Positions 35,187-47,100 of a DNA stretch of 64,000 bases are shown piece after piece. This DNA comes from Solanum dulcamara. Taxonomy: Eukaryota > Streptophyta > Magnoliopsida > Solanales > Solanaceae. Numbering within the stretch: position 1 is the stretch's first letter; each line of letters begins with the position of its first letter. The notes under the pieces are model-generated. The model searched no databases and had not been told where the DNA came from. It was given only the letters and a program-made list of their open reading frames with translations. The position numbers and the translations under genes are program-made. The stretch lies in the NCBI RefSeq assembly GCF_947179165.1, contig NC_077247.1, forward strand, positions 44,436,935 to 44,500,934, written 5' to 3'.

Positions 35187-35876
35187 ATGGCTGAAATTGC
35201 TCTCGCAGCAGTCATCAAGAAGGCAATTGACATATCCAGCAATGCACTGTTTAATGAAGTATCTTCAGCCTCATCCTTGCAGGAAAACATCGGTTGGATT
35301 GAAACAGAGAAGAGACACATGAGATCCTACATAGCGGATGTAGAGGCCAAGCAAATAACAAGTCAGAGAGTAGCAAACTTGATAAATGATATTCAACATC
35401 TTGCCAAGAATGTTGAAATTGTTCTCAACACTCATCTCTGTGAAATAGCATGTCATCCCGAGGGAGAGTGGAGGCTTCAATGTCTCAAAAAAGCTCCTCG
35501 GATTTTCTCATGTTATAGCCAAACCACCCATAAGTTGGTTGCTCGGGTTGAAGAGATTAAGACTAGAAAAGTTTCAGACATTGATCGTGCCCGGGTGACA
35601 TATAACATCACAGATTCAAGCAACAATAATAAAGATGAAATTTTCATGAGTACTTTCGATCAGAGAAGCTCTTTCCTACATGTGGATGAATCGAAAATCA
35701 TTGGTCTAGAGAAAGATTTCAAGGAGTTGAGGACGAAGTTGCTCGACATAAACCTAGAGTTTGATGTGATCTCATGTTTTCCAAGAGCCAAAACCGAAAG
35801 TATTATTACTTCTTTATATTTTGCATTGATTGCACTCACCAACTGCCTAATAAATTTAATTGTTTTGCATCTGTGA
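35187..35876 (+). CDS. Coiled-coil (Rx N-terminal) domain-only NLR relative with C-terminal hydrophobic helix
   Basis: A single-exon frame of 229 residues from the ATG at 35,187 (in the context TCCATGG). Residues about 3-120 look like the Rx-type coiled-coil domain of CNL immune receptors (MAEIALAAVIKKAIDISSNA, then a helix where the EDVID-type motif would lie). Residues about 160-195, with FLHVDESKIIGLEKDFKELR, match the linker that in full-length CNLs leads into the NB-ARC domain. The P-loop, NB-ARC and LRR are absent: the protein turns instead into a hydrophobic stretch at about 206-229 that looks like a transmembrane helix. It may be a truncated pseudogene of a late-blight-type R gene, or a functional short adaptor. 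The intact frame and good start favour expression but do not prove it. Confidence 0.7.
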   Translation: MAEIALAAVIKKAIDISSNALFNEVSSASSLQENIGWIETEKRHMRSYIADVEAKQITSQRVANLINDIQHLAKNVEIVLNTHLCEIACHPEGEWRLQCLKKAPRIFSCYSQTTHKLVARVEEIKTRKVSDIDRARVTYNITDSSNNNKDEIFMSTFDQRSSFLHVDESKIIGLEKDFKELRTKLLDINLEFDVISCFPRAKTESIITSLYFALIALTNCLINLIVLHL

Positions 35877-36912
35877 GGTGAAATGATGATTCTTAAATCG
35901 GAAATATTGTATTGTACTTCATGGAGTTAATTTATTTTCTTGTTAATTGAAAGAGCTGATTCTGCAGACTCGTTTTATGTAATCCATATGATGTACAGTA
36001 TACTTGTCTCTATGGGTAAAATCATATTAATAGTTCCATGGTGTTTCTTTTTTTTTCTTTCTTTTTTCGAAGGAGTGTATTGGAGCCACGATAAAATTAT
36101 CCCCGTGTGACCTATAGTCATGAATTTGAGCTATGAAATTAGTCATTAATATTTGTATTGGATCAACTATCTACCTCACACCCATTAGGAGTTCTGTCTT
36201 TATTGAATATATTTAATCCACCGAATCGAAGTTCTAAACTCCAGCGTCTAGCGAATAAAAATAAATGATAATGTGGTATATTGAAACCTACCTCAGTATT
36301 AGTACGATAATTTTTCACCGAAGTCGTATACAAATTATGACCTACCACTAAATAAAAGATATATTTAATGGTAATAGATGTTTCTTTAAGCTATAAATTA
36401 CCGTAAAAATATTTAGGGATAATTGAGTTAATGTCATTCATCAAGAGTCATTAAAGTCTTGAACGATATTTATAAAGTGTTGGTTATAAATATTTGTATT
36501 TATTATTAACGCTAAATATAATATAATTGTAATTTATTGCCGATAAATTTATTTGTTATAGTGTACCATGCATTAGTACATATAAATTAATCATCTGTAA
36601 TTTATTTTATATTATTCTGTATGTTAAAAGAATTTATACTAAACACTCGACATATGAGAAGTAATAATATTGTAATAAATTGTAAGAAATGTTATCATTA
36701 CCTAATGTAACTTGAGACGAAAAATATAAGTTACTCTATATAAGAATTAATACTGTAGGGATTAAAACAGAGAAATTAATAGTGCAATAATTAGTAATAT
36801 TAACATCTTAAATTATTACTTCTATTATAATTATTTTTTATAGGAAATAATTGAAAGCTGGACTAAATTGACTAAAATGGACTAAATATATATTTTTGCT
36901 TTTGATATTTCC
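35877..36912. other. Intergenic, AT-rich
   Basis: 3' flank of the coiled-coil gene and upstream region of LARP6. A poly-T/CT stretch lies near 36,045-36,070. A minus-strand frame of 61 codons (36,163-36,348) has no motif. No other feature is supported. Confidence 0.5.
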
Positions 36913-36920
36913 TATATATA
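36913..36920 (+). promoter_or_regulatory. TATA box of the LARP6 gene
   Basis: TATATATA lies about 178 bases before the LARP6 start codon, followed by a purine-rich AAG-repeat leader (36,957-37,012). A start of transcription near 36,945 would be usual for this spacing. Confidence 0.5.
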
Positions 36921-37018
36921 CTTGCCTATTTCCAGTAAAACTTTTTCGAAAGATCAGAAGAGAAGAAGAAGAAGAAGAATAAGGAGGAAGAAGAAGAGGA
37001 AAAAAAGGAAAGAAAATA

Positions 37019-37036
37019 ATGGGTTTTTTTCTTTGA
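37019..37036 (+). promoter_or_regulatory. Short upstream ORF in the LARP6 leader
   Basis: ATG GGT TTT TTT CTT TGA encodes five residues and ends 54 bases before the LARP6 ATG. If the predicted leader is right, ribosomes scanning the mRNA meet it first; it may lower translation of LARP6. Confidence 0.45.
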
Positions 37037-37090
37037 CCTTACAGTTTTCCATATCTTCTCTCCTCCCTCTCCTTATTAACAAAAAAAATA

Positions 37091-40000
37091 ATGGAAGAAG
37101 ACGGTGGAGGAGTAGTTCCAATACCTTCCCAAACCGCTTCGTCTCCGCCCCATGATGATGATCATCCAGATTTTTCACCTATTGGATCGCCGGAGTCTCA
37201 CTTCATTGACGATCTTTCTCAGCCGTCTGATCAACTCCATGCCCAAGTCACCGATACTGTACTCACCGATGATCTTTGCAACAAGATCGTCAAGCAGGTT
37301 CGTTTTTTTATTTGTTTTTTCTAATGGGTTTGGTTTATCTCAATCATTGATGTACTGGGTTTTTTCGTTCTTGGGTTTTTATTGAGTTCTAGGGTTATAT
37401 GCTAAAAAGGTCAATTTTTTGAGTGAAGTTTAGTGAGATAGATGATGGTGTGCAATTGGATTGGATGGGAAATTTGCTTGACTGTAGGTATACAACAACA
37501 ACAACAAACCCAGAGAAACCCCACAAGTGGGGTTTCCTGTAGAATGCTACAGTAAATTTTCAATTGGATTGATGTGTTAGGTCAGTATGTGAATTGGGTG
37601 CAATTCTTGTTGTTTTGCTAAGTTGGGGGGGTTCTTGAATTAGTTGATTAATATTTAAAAGTTAGAAATGTTTGCTATATATGTTAGAAGGGGTGGAGGT
37701 ATAAATGGGAGTTGCTTCATATGTTCTGAGATCCCTGTTTGATTATAGTAAACAAAATCCGATTTTAATTTTATTTCTTTATCATTGGATGTTCATAACA
37801 AGTTCTTCCAATGGTTCTTAATTATAATGAATAGAACTTGAGAAAAAAATTAATTTTTTTAACTTGTTCATTTATTGTAGTTGCAATATCTTGCTGAAAC
37901 TTGCAAAGGAACTTTAATTATAGCATGATGTTTTCTGGACTTTAATGTGGTACCTGTCAAAGATCTTCTGCATCTATCAGAATGGATGGCAAATGCATGA
38001 TTTCACTTTTTCTTTCAGAAAACTTTCCTTAAGTGAAGTTGTATAGACTTGGTTAATGAGCATTTGTTTCTCACATACATACATTGTATTCTCATAACAG
38101 CATTTTGCTATGTACATAACCTTCAGATATTAGAGTTTACCTTTGATAACTCTAGCCTTTTACTAGTCCTTGGTAGCTATAGCTTTGCTTCTCTGTCTTA
38201 GTGTCTAAATACAACCACAACAACATGCCAGTGAGATCCCACAAGTGGGATATGGGGAGGGCGTGGGTATACAGTGACCTTAACCCCCCTTACTTTGTCT
38301 TGGTGGCTAAGTATTAGTAGTAAAATCTGTAGCATATAATTTTTACTAAATGACAGTTTTTGCTAACGACCACTATCCAGTTCTTAAATTTAAATGAAAA
38401 ATTGACAGAACAAAGCATGTAGCTGAAATTCTGCCTCTTGCAGGTTGAGTATTACTTCAGCGACGAAAACTTACCTACTGACAAGTTTCTGTTGAAGTAT
38501 GTGACTAGAGACAAGGAAGGGTTTGGTAAGTATTGGAGCTTATTTATTAATGATTAGGAAGGTTCTTGTACTGGCTTCATATTGCTTTCCTACTCCCTCT
38601 CTATGTTCACTTATTCTTGTAACTCTTTTGGGGGCTATATGTTTTGTATCCTCTAGCATCTCCCCTATACTGATGCACTCCACTACCTTCTTTATGTCTT
38701 AAAATCTCAACTGAGTGCTCTATCTTGCAGTCCCTGTGAAAGTAATTGCTTCTTTTAGAAAAGTCAAGAAGCTTACAAAGGAGACATCAATAATAGCAGC
38801 TGCACTTGGGGAATCTTCTCTTCTTGTAAGTTTAATTCTTCTTGTTGGCTATAAAGAATATTGCTTCATACTCCTTTTAATCCCTTTGTCTTTATGCAAA
38901 TATTCCTAGGTTATGTATTTCATTCTCTTTATTCTTTTTTTCTTATTCTGGAGGTTGTAAGTCGTGATGGGAGAAAGGTGAAGCGACTTCATCCTCTTCC
39001 ATTAAGTGAGATTAAAGATCCCAAGGTACTGCTACTTCTAATGGTACTCAATAAGTATAATCTAGACTATAGTTGGGATGAAGTTATTCTTCTACTTACC
39101 ATGTTCTAGGTTTGTACTGTATTGGTGGAAAATTTACCTGAGGATCATTCCGTGGATAACCTTCGGAGCATATTTGGCCAGGCTGGAAAGTATGCTACTT
39201 TTTCTTTGTTCTCACACTATTTTCTTTTTGATCGTTATATTTAACTAGAAACAACGGTTTTGAATTATTTTGAACTTCTAGTGTAAAGCATATTACCATC
39301 CGTGATCCACACACTGAAAGAGATCCCAGAAAATGCACAACTGCAGAGAAGCTTCTCAGTGGTAAGGTATGTAATTACTGATTCTACGACAGAGCATCTG
39401 AAGACCTGACTAGTGTGAAGCATGGGATGGGTCTCAAAACAGTTGACCTACATTTAGAATTTTAGTTTTCCTAGTTGTTCATGAGAAATATCATCACGTT
39501 TAGGGTCCAACTGGCCATGCTGTTTGTGTGTTTGTATCTACTCACATTGAAGGATATATGAGAAGTTTTGAAGTGGTAGCATTATGTTATTTCTTCATGC
39601 ATGCTTTGGACATTTTTTTTTTTTGATTATTGTAGTTGCATGCTCTCGTGGAATATAACACAGTAGAAGCTGCTGAAAAAGCTGTGAGTGTGAATCAAAG
39701 TTCCTATTCTAGTTCATTTTGGCTGTGTCATTTCATAAAATCTGATGATGTTCATTTTGTTGGTGGCTATTCAGGTGACCATTTTGAATGATGAACAGGA
39801 TTGGAGATTTGGGTTGCGAGTCAAGCTTCTCAAGAAAACAGTAATTTGTTTTGTCTCCTCATCTTATTTCCTCTATACACTGAATAATATTGTCATTGGT
39901 GTATGCTGTATAACATGTTATGTTAACTCTTCAGACCAAGCCTGGCCAAAGTAAGAAAGGCTGGAGAGATCCAGATTCTGATAGGAATAACAATATCCAA

Positions 40001-42173
40001 GCATCTGATCTGGCAGTTAATGAGGAAAACAATTCAAGTGAGCATCGTATTGATTCACAAGACGAAGAGGTTAATCATTATAACTTTGCAACTTTTAGAT
40101 TTATGTCTAAATATAGCTCTGCTTAATAGTAGTATATTTGTGTTAGTGGCTAGAAAACAGAAGAGTAAGGTGTGGAGAGACAAAGGATGAATGCTTTATT
40201 ATGGATATTTTCCTATTTTTAATTAACATACCTTAAGAAATAGGGTGAAGTGGAAAATAAAAGAAGAAAAAAGTTGATGAAAACTTATGACTGGAAGTCA
40301 GGAAGTTGTTGAAAGTCAATACAATAATTAAAGAACCTTCTTGTATGTTGTTATGGCTGGAGCAAAATTCAGAATTTCTTATTCCCCAAGAGAAAATATT
40401 CTCATTCATCTTCCATTCCTTCACATATGGCAACTGCCACATATAGAGTCCACCTCAGTTTGGACCCATTTTCCATGAAACATAACTCCACCCTTGCTCC
40501 TCTCGAAGATTCTTCCTAGAGGAGCTCACCAAAAAGCATATTCGGAAACAGTCCATCTCCCTCAATCATTATCATACCTTGAACAACCATAGGAACCCAA
40601 AATCATGTTCTCACACCACCAGTGCACTTCACCTTTACATGACCCTTCTTCCCTCTTTTCCTCACTATTCACTCTTTCATCGATGAGACAAAATTCATAT
40701 TTCATCTCGTCTACTCGTACATCACTCACATCCATTATAGAAAATCCGACAAACACCTCTAACTCTTCTTGGTTTTAATACTATTTTCATTCACAATATA
40801 CTTGACCAAAAGCTTAGTCTGTGAAATCCAAGAAAGAGCCCAGCAGGAAATGCCACAAGCCCACAACTGACAAAACCAAAAGCTTTATCCTCTCCATTTT
40901 TTCTGTGCAATCAACGTCTATGGTTTTTTTCCATTACCTCATCAAGGTTTGAGAGAGAAAAAGGTTGGATTGAGTTGAAAATTTTAGGGCATGACTTTGA
41001 AAGTTTTTTTGAGAAAAAAGAGGAAGAGAGGGGAAAAAAGAACATTAAGGATATCTGAATTTCAGGGCACAGCTATCACTCTTTATGCTGAAAATAAGAG
41101 TGAAAAAGTGAGGGAAATAATAATGGGGAACAAAGGGAGGTAGGGTTAAATAACACTTGCAATGCTTGTATAAACCCCTTATTCCCATTTGATTATATCC
41201 ATCAAGTCACCACACCGGGTGGTGTGAGACACATTTTGAACAAGTACTGGGGTCTGGGGAATATTAGGTGCAAAGTGTCAAGTGTGTAATTGATAATTCG
41301 GATCAAGAGGAGAAGTTGTGTATTCTCCCAAAATGTTTTCCTTCACACTGAGACACGTCTGCCAAATGGATTTAGGCTTTATTATTCTAAAAACCAAAGT
41401 ATGAAAAGGTGAACAAATAGTTTAGATGTTCAAACTAGTTTGATTGGGGGTAGGAAAGGGAAACAAAGGAAAGGAGTAGCATATTCATCGTTAAGAAGAA
41501 AGGTTAAAACAGTACCCTGTTGTTTGCTGCCTACTAAAAAGGTTAAAACAGTACCCTGTTGTTTGCTGCCTCTCTTTTTAGTTCGTGATATGGTTATACA
41601 CCAATCACTCTATTGTCAGTCCAATTTCTTTTCTATTGTTTCATATGTCAAATCAATCAACTTTTTACTCATTCTTGAACCGTCTTCTTATGTTGTACAC
41701 TTGACAAAAATCGTCTAGCTGCCATGTTCGCTCATGGTTTCTTGAGGATCAATAAAAGCGAAATTTCAGGATTAGTGGAGTACCTTTTCAATATCTCTTG
41801 CATATTGTTGATATATGTATTTTTTGCATTTCAGGAGGGTGACCATCTATCGAAGGAGACCATTGGGGAGCATGCACAAAAGGAGAAAAATGGGCCCAGG
41901 GTGCCAACCAGAAATCGAGGCCGTGGAAGGAGAAACAAGCGTGGCACAAATGGACATGGTAATTTTCCGAGGACACTACACTTATTTTCTTTCTTGCTTC
42001 TCCATATTCTCTTGAAGTTAATGATATTTGTTTAAACATCATCAGGTCATGGAACTACTACTTCCATTTATGCGGCTGAACCGTCGAAACCTCCTCCTGG
42101 TCCAAGAATGCCTGATGGAACCAGAGGATTTACTATGGGACGAGGCCGACCTCTTTCTTCATCTCCAAGCTAA
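37091..42173 (+). CDS. LARP6A: La-related protein 6 (LARP6A-type) RNA-binding protein
   Basis: Eleven exons: 37,091-37,297; 38,444-38,525; 38,731-38,825; 38,954-39,025; 39,110-39,189; 39,282-39,366; 39,636-39,683; 39,775-39,840; 39,935-40,069; 41,835-41,958; 42,046-42,173. All introns are GT-AG and phases agree; the product is 373 residues. Acidic N-terminus (1-60), then a La motif at about 62-152 with the hallmark VEYYFSDENLPTDKFLLKY (70-88). An RRM follows (about 153-245; VCTVLVENLPEDHSVDNL). Then comes a charged region with RGRGRRNKRG, and a C-terminal SUZ-C-like segment, MPDGTRGFTMGRG. LARP6 proteins bind RNA and act in mRNA handling and translation. No PAM2-like motif was noticed, which fits the LARP6A rather than the LARP6B/C group. 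Intron 9 is 1.77 kb and may hold an inserted element. Confidence 0.9.
37488..37552 (+). repeat. TS-type SINE fragment in LARP6 intron 1
   Basis: The (CAA) run followed by ACCCAGAGAAACCCCACAAGTGGGG matches the 3' part of tobacco TS-type SINEs. Only the tail-proximal part is present. Confidence 0.6.
38208..38300 (+). repeat. Second TS-type SINE fragment in LARP6 intron 1
   Basis: CAACAACATGCCAGTGAGATCCCACAAGTGGGAT, then GGGGAGGGCGTGGGTATACAGTGACCTTAACCCC: the usual TS block order with several substitutions. Confidence 0.65.
40070..41834. other. Intron 9 of LARP6: probable old insertion, antisense frames
   Basis: At 1,765 bp this is the longest intron of the gene. From about 40,200 to 41,000 the minus strand has interrupted open frames (40,233-40,442 and 40,562-40,756), with protein-like but unrecognised content. 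It may be a decayed retroelement in antisense orientation. No ends or duplications could be fixed. Confidence 0.35.
41499..41571 (+). repeat. Tandem duplication, 34-bp unit, in LARP6 intron 9
   Basis: The unit starting AAAGGTTAAAACAGTACCC occurs at 41,499-41,532 and again, identical, at 41,538-41,571, separated by five bases. Identity means the duplication is recent. Confidence 0.9.
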
Positions 42174-44138
42174 TGATGTTTTGTGAAATGTGTCTTATTG
42201 CAAATATAATCTATGTTTGAGGATTGAGTTGTTATGTATTCAATGTGAAAAATGCTTGGATGATGAATTTCGATGGTTAGTGCTTCGAATTTGCAAATGT
42301 ACTTACTGTGTTACAGAATTGAGGGTTCCTGGGGACAGAGGTATATAACGTTGTATTTGCTCTATGTACCATTATGTTGTTAAAAACTACTTTTGTGCCA
42401 ATTTTGCCTCCATTGGTTTGTCCAGTTGATTTAACGGCTTAGGTGGTGTTTTCTAAATTTGCATTGTGGTAAGGTGATTTACTAAAATGACTTCAACATG
42501 TCCAATCCAATTTTCTGAACAAAACACCATACTAATCCCTCCTTGATGATGCAGATGTGCTGGAGAAAATCCCACCAAAAATCAATCTTTTAGTATCTCA
42601 TTTTGACTTGGATGACAAGGCTATAAGATGTCATCCATAATGGAAACTTCGTTGTTAAATATACTTACAAATGTGATGAGATACATTTAGTTATTGCTGA
42701 TCCATTAAGAAAAGCTGTCACCCTTTCCAACCTTACCTAAAAAAAAAGGTTGCCTAATATAACAATGACCTAATCTTTACCAACTCTTAAGCACTAAAAG
42801 AAAAATACTTGTGTTTTATTATTTGTCCCCATTTGTGGTCTGTGAAAGTAGATTTTTTTTTGTTTTTTTGGAGCTGACACTCACCAACTATAAATTGGGG
42901 ATTTATCGAAAAACAGTCTCTCTACCTTATAAGGTAGGGATAAGGTCTTCTTATCCCTTCCAGACTCCACTTGTGGGATTACAATGGGGATAGAGATGAG
43001 ATTTGCGTACACACTACTCTTTTCAAAATCGTGGAATTACATTAGATATGTTGTCGTTGATGTCCACCTATCATAAAATCAATTGTGGACTTAGAAAGAT
43101 TTTTGGAACTGATGATGATGAGTAGATGGACGAAGGTTGTCCCTGAGGCTCCTTAGAAGCTCCAGCAGAATCCTTGGCACCTGAATTTGAATTCTAATCT
43201 CACTACTTCTTTTCCTTATGCCTCTGTCCTATCTGACTTAGCAATGCATAGGCCGGCCTTGTCCCTTCTTTTACATAGGTCATGCTGAGCACTAACTAAT
43301 GACATACTATATAAGATACGTTTCAAATGGTTTTAAGATTATTATTTTTTTGACATGGTTTTAAGATAATTTCAATTTAAACTTTTTTTTTGTTTTATAA
43401 ATTAACATTCCTATATTTATAAATAGTTTCAAGAAATTGTCATAAAAATATCATAACGTTTTAAGGATCATAATTTTTAAAAAATTGTTTCATGTCTAGT
43501 CGTCTTCACATAAAATTGACAGGGAAAGAGTAACAATCAATATTTCCTAATTATTCATGAAAAAACAAAATCTATAATTTGCCGTCCAGAAAAAAAGAAA
43601 ACGTAATTATCCAATATCGTATTTTCTCATCACACCAAAATAGACCATCTTACGAGGAAAATATATTCCGTTGGTTAATTATCTGAACTTAGACTTTATT
43701 TTGTTGGTGATGGTTGATTTTTTACCTCGTAATTCTTTTTCTTATTTTTTACATTATTCTTTTTAATAGCTCTATTGATTAGCTAATTGAATTTTTACTT
43801 TGTTAATGTTCGATTTCTCCGCCTTATAATTGTCTCTCCATTTTCCTTCGTATTTTTTTAATTAAAAAAAAGACAACATTTATTCTTCGTTTCTTACGCG
43901 CTTTAGTGGAGCGTTACCACCACACTCCAGGAAGCTTTTCTTCCGTGGAATTCGAAGTCAGGTGTAGAATTTATGTTTTTCCCTCTTTAGGCATTCTTCT
44001 TTGAACTTAGTATATTCCCTTCTCTTCTCTCTTTCTACCAAATAAACCACTATATCTAATCTAATTACATACATATGTTTGTTTAATGGAGTTGATGTTA
44101 ATGTAAATCTGATAAGCCTTAGATTTTGCTCCTGAAAA
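42174..44138. other. Spacer between LARP6 and MraY genes, with a SINE
   Basis: Holds the LARP6 3' untranslated region, a reverse-oriented TS-type SINE (listed), a short poly-A/T region near 43,330-43,520, and the MraY leader. No gene is supported; minus-strand 43,958-44,149 is a chance frame. Confidence 0.5.
42905..43060 (-). repeat. TS-type SINE, reverse orientation
   Basis: On the plus strand CTCTACCTTATAAGGTAGGGATAAGG, then CCAGACTCCACTTGTGGGATTAC and a GTTGTCGTTG end: the reverse complement of the TS block order. The CCACTTGTGGGATTACA block is partly repeated near 43,030, so a second fragment may follow. Confidence 0.65.
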
Positions 44139-47100
44139 ATGTTAGTCATCCGATCTCACAAATCTTGTGCTTCAAATTTGGATTTGAATTCTGATTTCTA
44201 TCGACTTGGGGTTTCTCAATTTCGAAAAGGGTCTCTGAATCTGAAATTTCAGCGTTTATTGATCAACTTTAATCATCATCATCATCTCCGATTAAGCTCT
44301 CATTTTCCATTGAAGGTAATATTGTCTTTGGAAAACACTATACTGTTTTCGTACCTTTCAAGTGGGTTATTGATTAAATTGACTTTTGTATTTGTTTTTC
44401 GTTGCAATTTGTTTTCGATAAAGATCTGTAGATCAAGTGCTACGCGCAATGGGTTCTTTTTGCCTCCTAGGATTCTTCAAGTTCGAGCAATGGATGATGT
44501 AATTTTTCGTCCCCTTTGACTTTTTTTTTTCTATTCCTATTTGGTATCGCTGCTCTTTTCACTTTAGCTATGAGAAGATAGACCAATGTCTTTTTTTTTT
44601 CCCTTCCAATTTTAGATATACTTATTGGTTAACTGTTCTATTTGGTGAGATGTAGAATTTCATCAGCAGAAAATGTTGTTTCATGAAAGACGTTTTACCT
44701 AAGAAAATAAAAAATTAAAGTCATTTCAGTCTATACATTATACAACAACAACATACCCACTTGAATCCCACAACTAGGGTCTAGGGAGGGTAGAGTATAT
44801 GCAAACCTTACCACTATCGTATGTCGGTGAAATATCATATTGGTGGAGGGAGGAGAGGTGTGAAGATGATTATAAGTAGCAAGGAATGAAAATGTTGTTT
44901 CATGTTGATAGGAGCAAGTTTATGAAGTATGAAGAGCATAGTAGATAATGACAACAAGAGAAGTAGTTTTGCATAGGAAACTATTTTCCTCAAGCAAAAC
45001 CTTTTAAAAAAAATTTAGCAACCAAACAATGCCCAGTCGGACTTCTTCTTTGATGGGAAATATCAGGATTCTAATTGCTAACACAGATTAGAGTGGGACC
45101 TGTCAAGTGACCGCTAAATAAATATTTAGGCAACAGGAAAGAGGTGCACAAGAATGAAGGTATAAATGGGACAACATATACTATAACCATTTCCCCTTGC
45201 TGCCATGGAACAAACCTAATACTAGTTCGTTCAGTGTGATATGTGTTTTTCTTTTTTCTTATGTAGGATGTTGGAGTCTCTTCATTTCATGACTGGGGAG
45301 ACAATAATGGAGCAATCGAATATAGGTTCTCATCAAGTGAAGGTGAAGACAGTGATGGAGATATTATACTACAGCCAATCACAGATGTTGATTTGCCTAC
45401 CTCCAAGGAGCAGCTTTATTCTGCTGACGACTCCGTAACAACTCAACGGCTAACAATGCTTGGCAGAGCGTACAAGAGAAAAAAGTAAATCTACTTGTAC
45501 CAGTATAACTGGTATCTGTATACCTGTTCAATGTGCCTTATACTTTGCTGCTATTAAATTATTGGACTGATGAACTTAATGGAATGAAGATTGTGTGTTT
45601 AGCATTACTCTGGGGAGGTTGTTTTTGGTAATTTCTCCATTCTCTAAGCGCCTTTCAAACCCATATATGCAGGACAAAATATGGCATTCTAAACAACATA
45701 GGTCTCATAATGTTCTCGACGGTGCTTCTGTCCCTTGTGGATTGTTGTGCATGGAAAATTGTTAGATTGCCCCTGGCTCCACTTTACCTGATGCGTCCCT
45801 TTCTCATCTCCGCAGTGGCAGTGTCTTGTGTAGGTTATGTCTGTGTCCCGTTATTTCGTAGTTTAAAACTCCACTCTGTAATCAGGAAGGAGGGGCCTGC
45901 TCGGCACTCTAGTAAGAAAGGAACTGCTACAATGGGAGGATTGTATTTTATCCCAATTGGAGTAATTGTTGCTGAATTTATTGTTGGGTTTTCTTCTCTG
46001 GAAGTTCTCGGAGCATCTGCAGCAACTTTAACTTTTGCAGCAATTGGATTACTTGATGATTTGATAAGTATGAGGAACAATAATGTTGGCTTATCCGCTC
46101 GATTTCGAATCATATTGGAGGTGAGCCTTCTTTTCCTTTTTTTGTACTTTTTGCAAATCATACGTTTGCTTCATGTTTCTCTGGAGTTGACGGTACTCCT
46201 CTCTGGCACACAGGTAGCTGCTGGGACATTTTTCTCCTTTTGGCTGTATGCGTCGGACATATCATCACCCTACAGCATGTATACATTCTTGTAACTAATT
46301 TCATCAACCTTTTTATGATGGTAACTCACAAATCTATCTTATATTGACAACTAGTCTTTCTTATTCAGTATATCAACAAGATTTAAGCTCATTTATTCTC
46401 ATTCTTCAAATTGATGTTTCTAAATGAACTGGATTAGTCCTAATTTGCCTTTGGTCCTAACAAATTTGTATCCTGAATTTTCTAATTGGTCAATGCTGCA
46501 TTTTGGATTTTGTAGCATTCCGTAGTTGGATTAAAAACTCTCTAACTTAAGGTTGCAACAAACTCAGGGGATATAAGAATGACAGGAGTTACTTATCCAA
46601 AAAAAAAAGGATGACAGGAGTAAATGATCTTGATAACTTCCTAGCAGCATATGCAAATGCTGGATGTTTTAGATACATCACTAATCTTCATTCTTTTTTA
46701 TAGAGCAGTTTCTTGCACATCTTCTGAAAAATTACAGTTCGAGTGTTGAATACAAAAATAAGAACGAATAAAGAATTCAAAGCCTATGAAGCCTTGCTTG
46801 AATGTTAGAGTTCACTTGGATATACTGCTACTGAAGATGCAAACATGCTTCCTGTATATAGTGACAAAAATCTGTTCTTTCTCAGCTAGTTATTAAATTT
46901 AATGTGGTATATGCATAAAAAATGGTTCCGTATCACTTAAGGTTCATATCTTCTGTGTGCATGCAGGAAAACAGTGGTTCCCCTACCCGCACCTCTTGGG
47001 CTCATATGCCTTGGAAGACTCTATCCTATTTTAACTTCATTTTGCTTTGTTTCCATGGCTAATGGAATTAATCTTACTGATGGTCTCGATGGATTGGCTG

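Noticed and set aside
45835..46161. 108-codon minus-strand frame
   Set aside because: It is the antisense of MraY exon 4.
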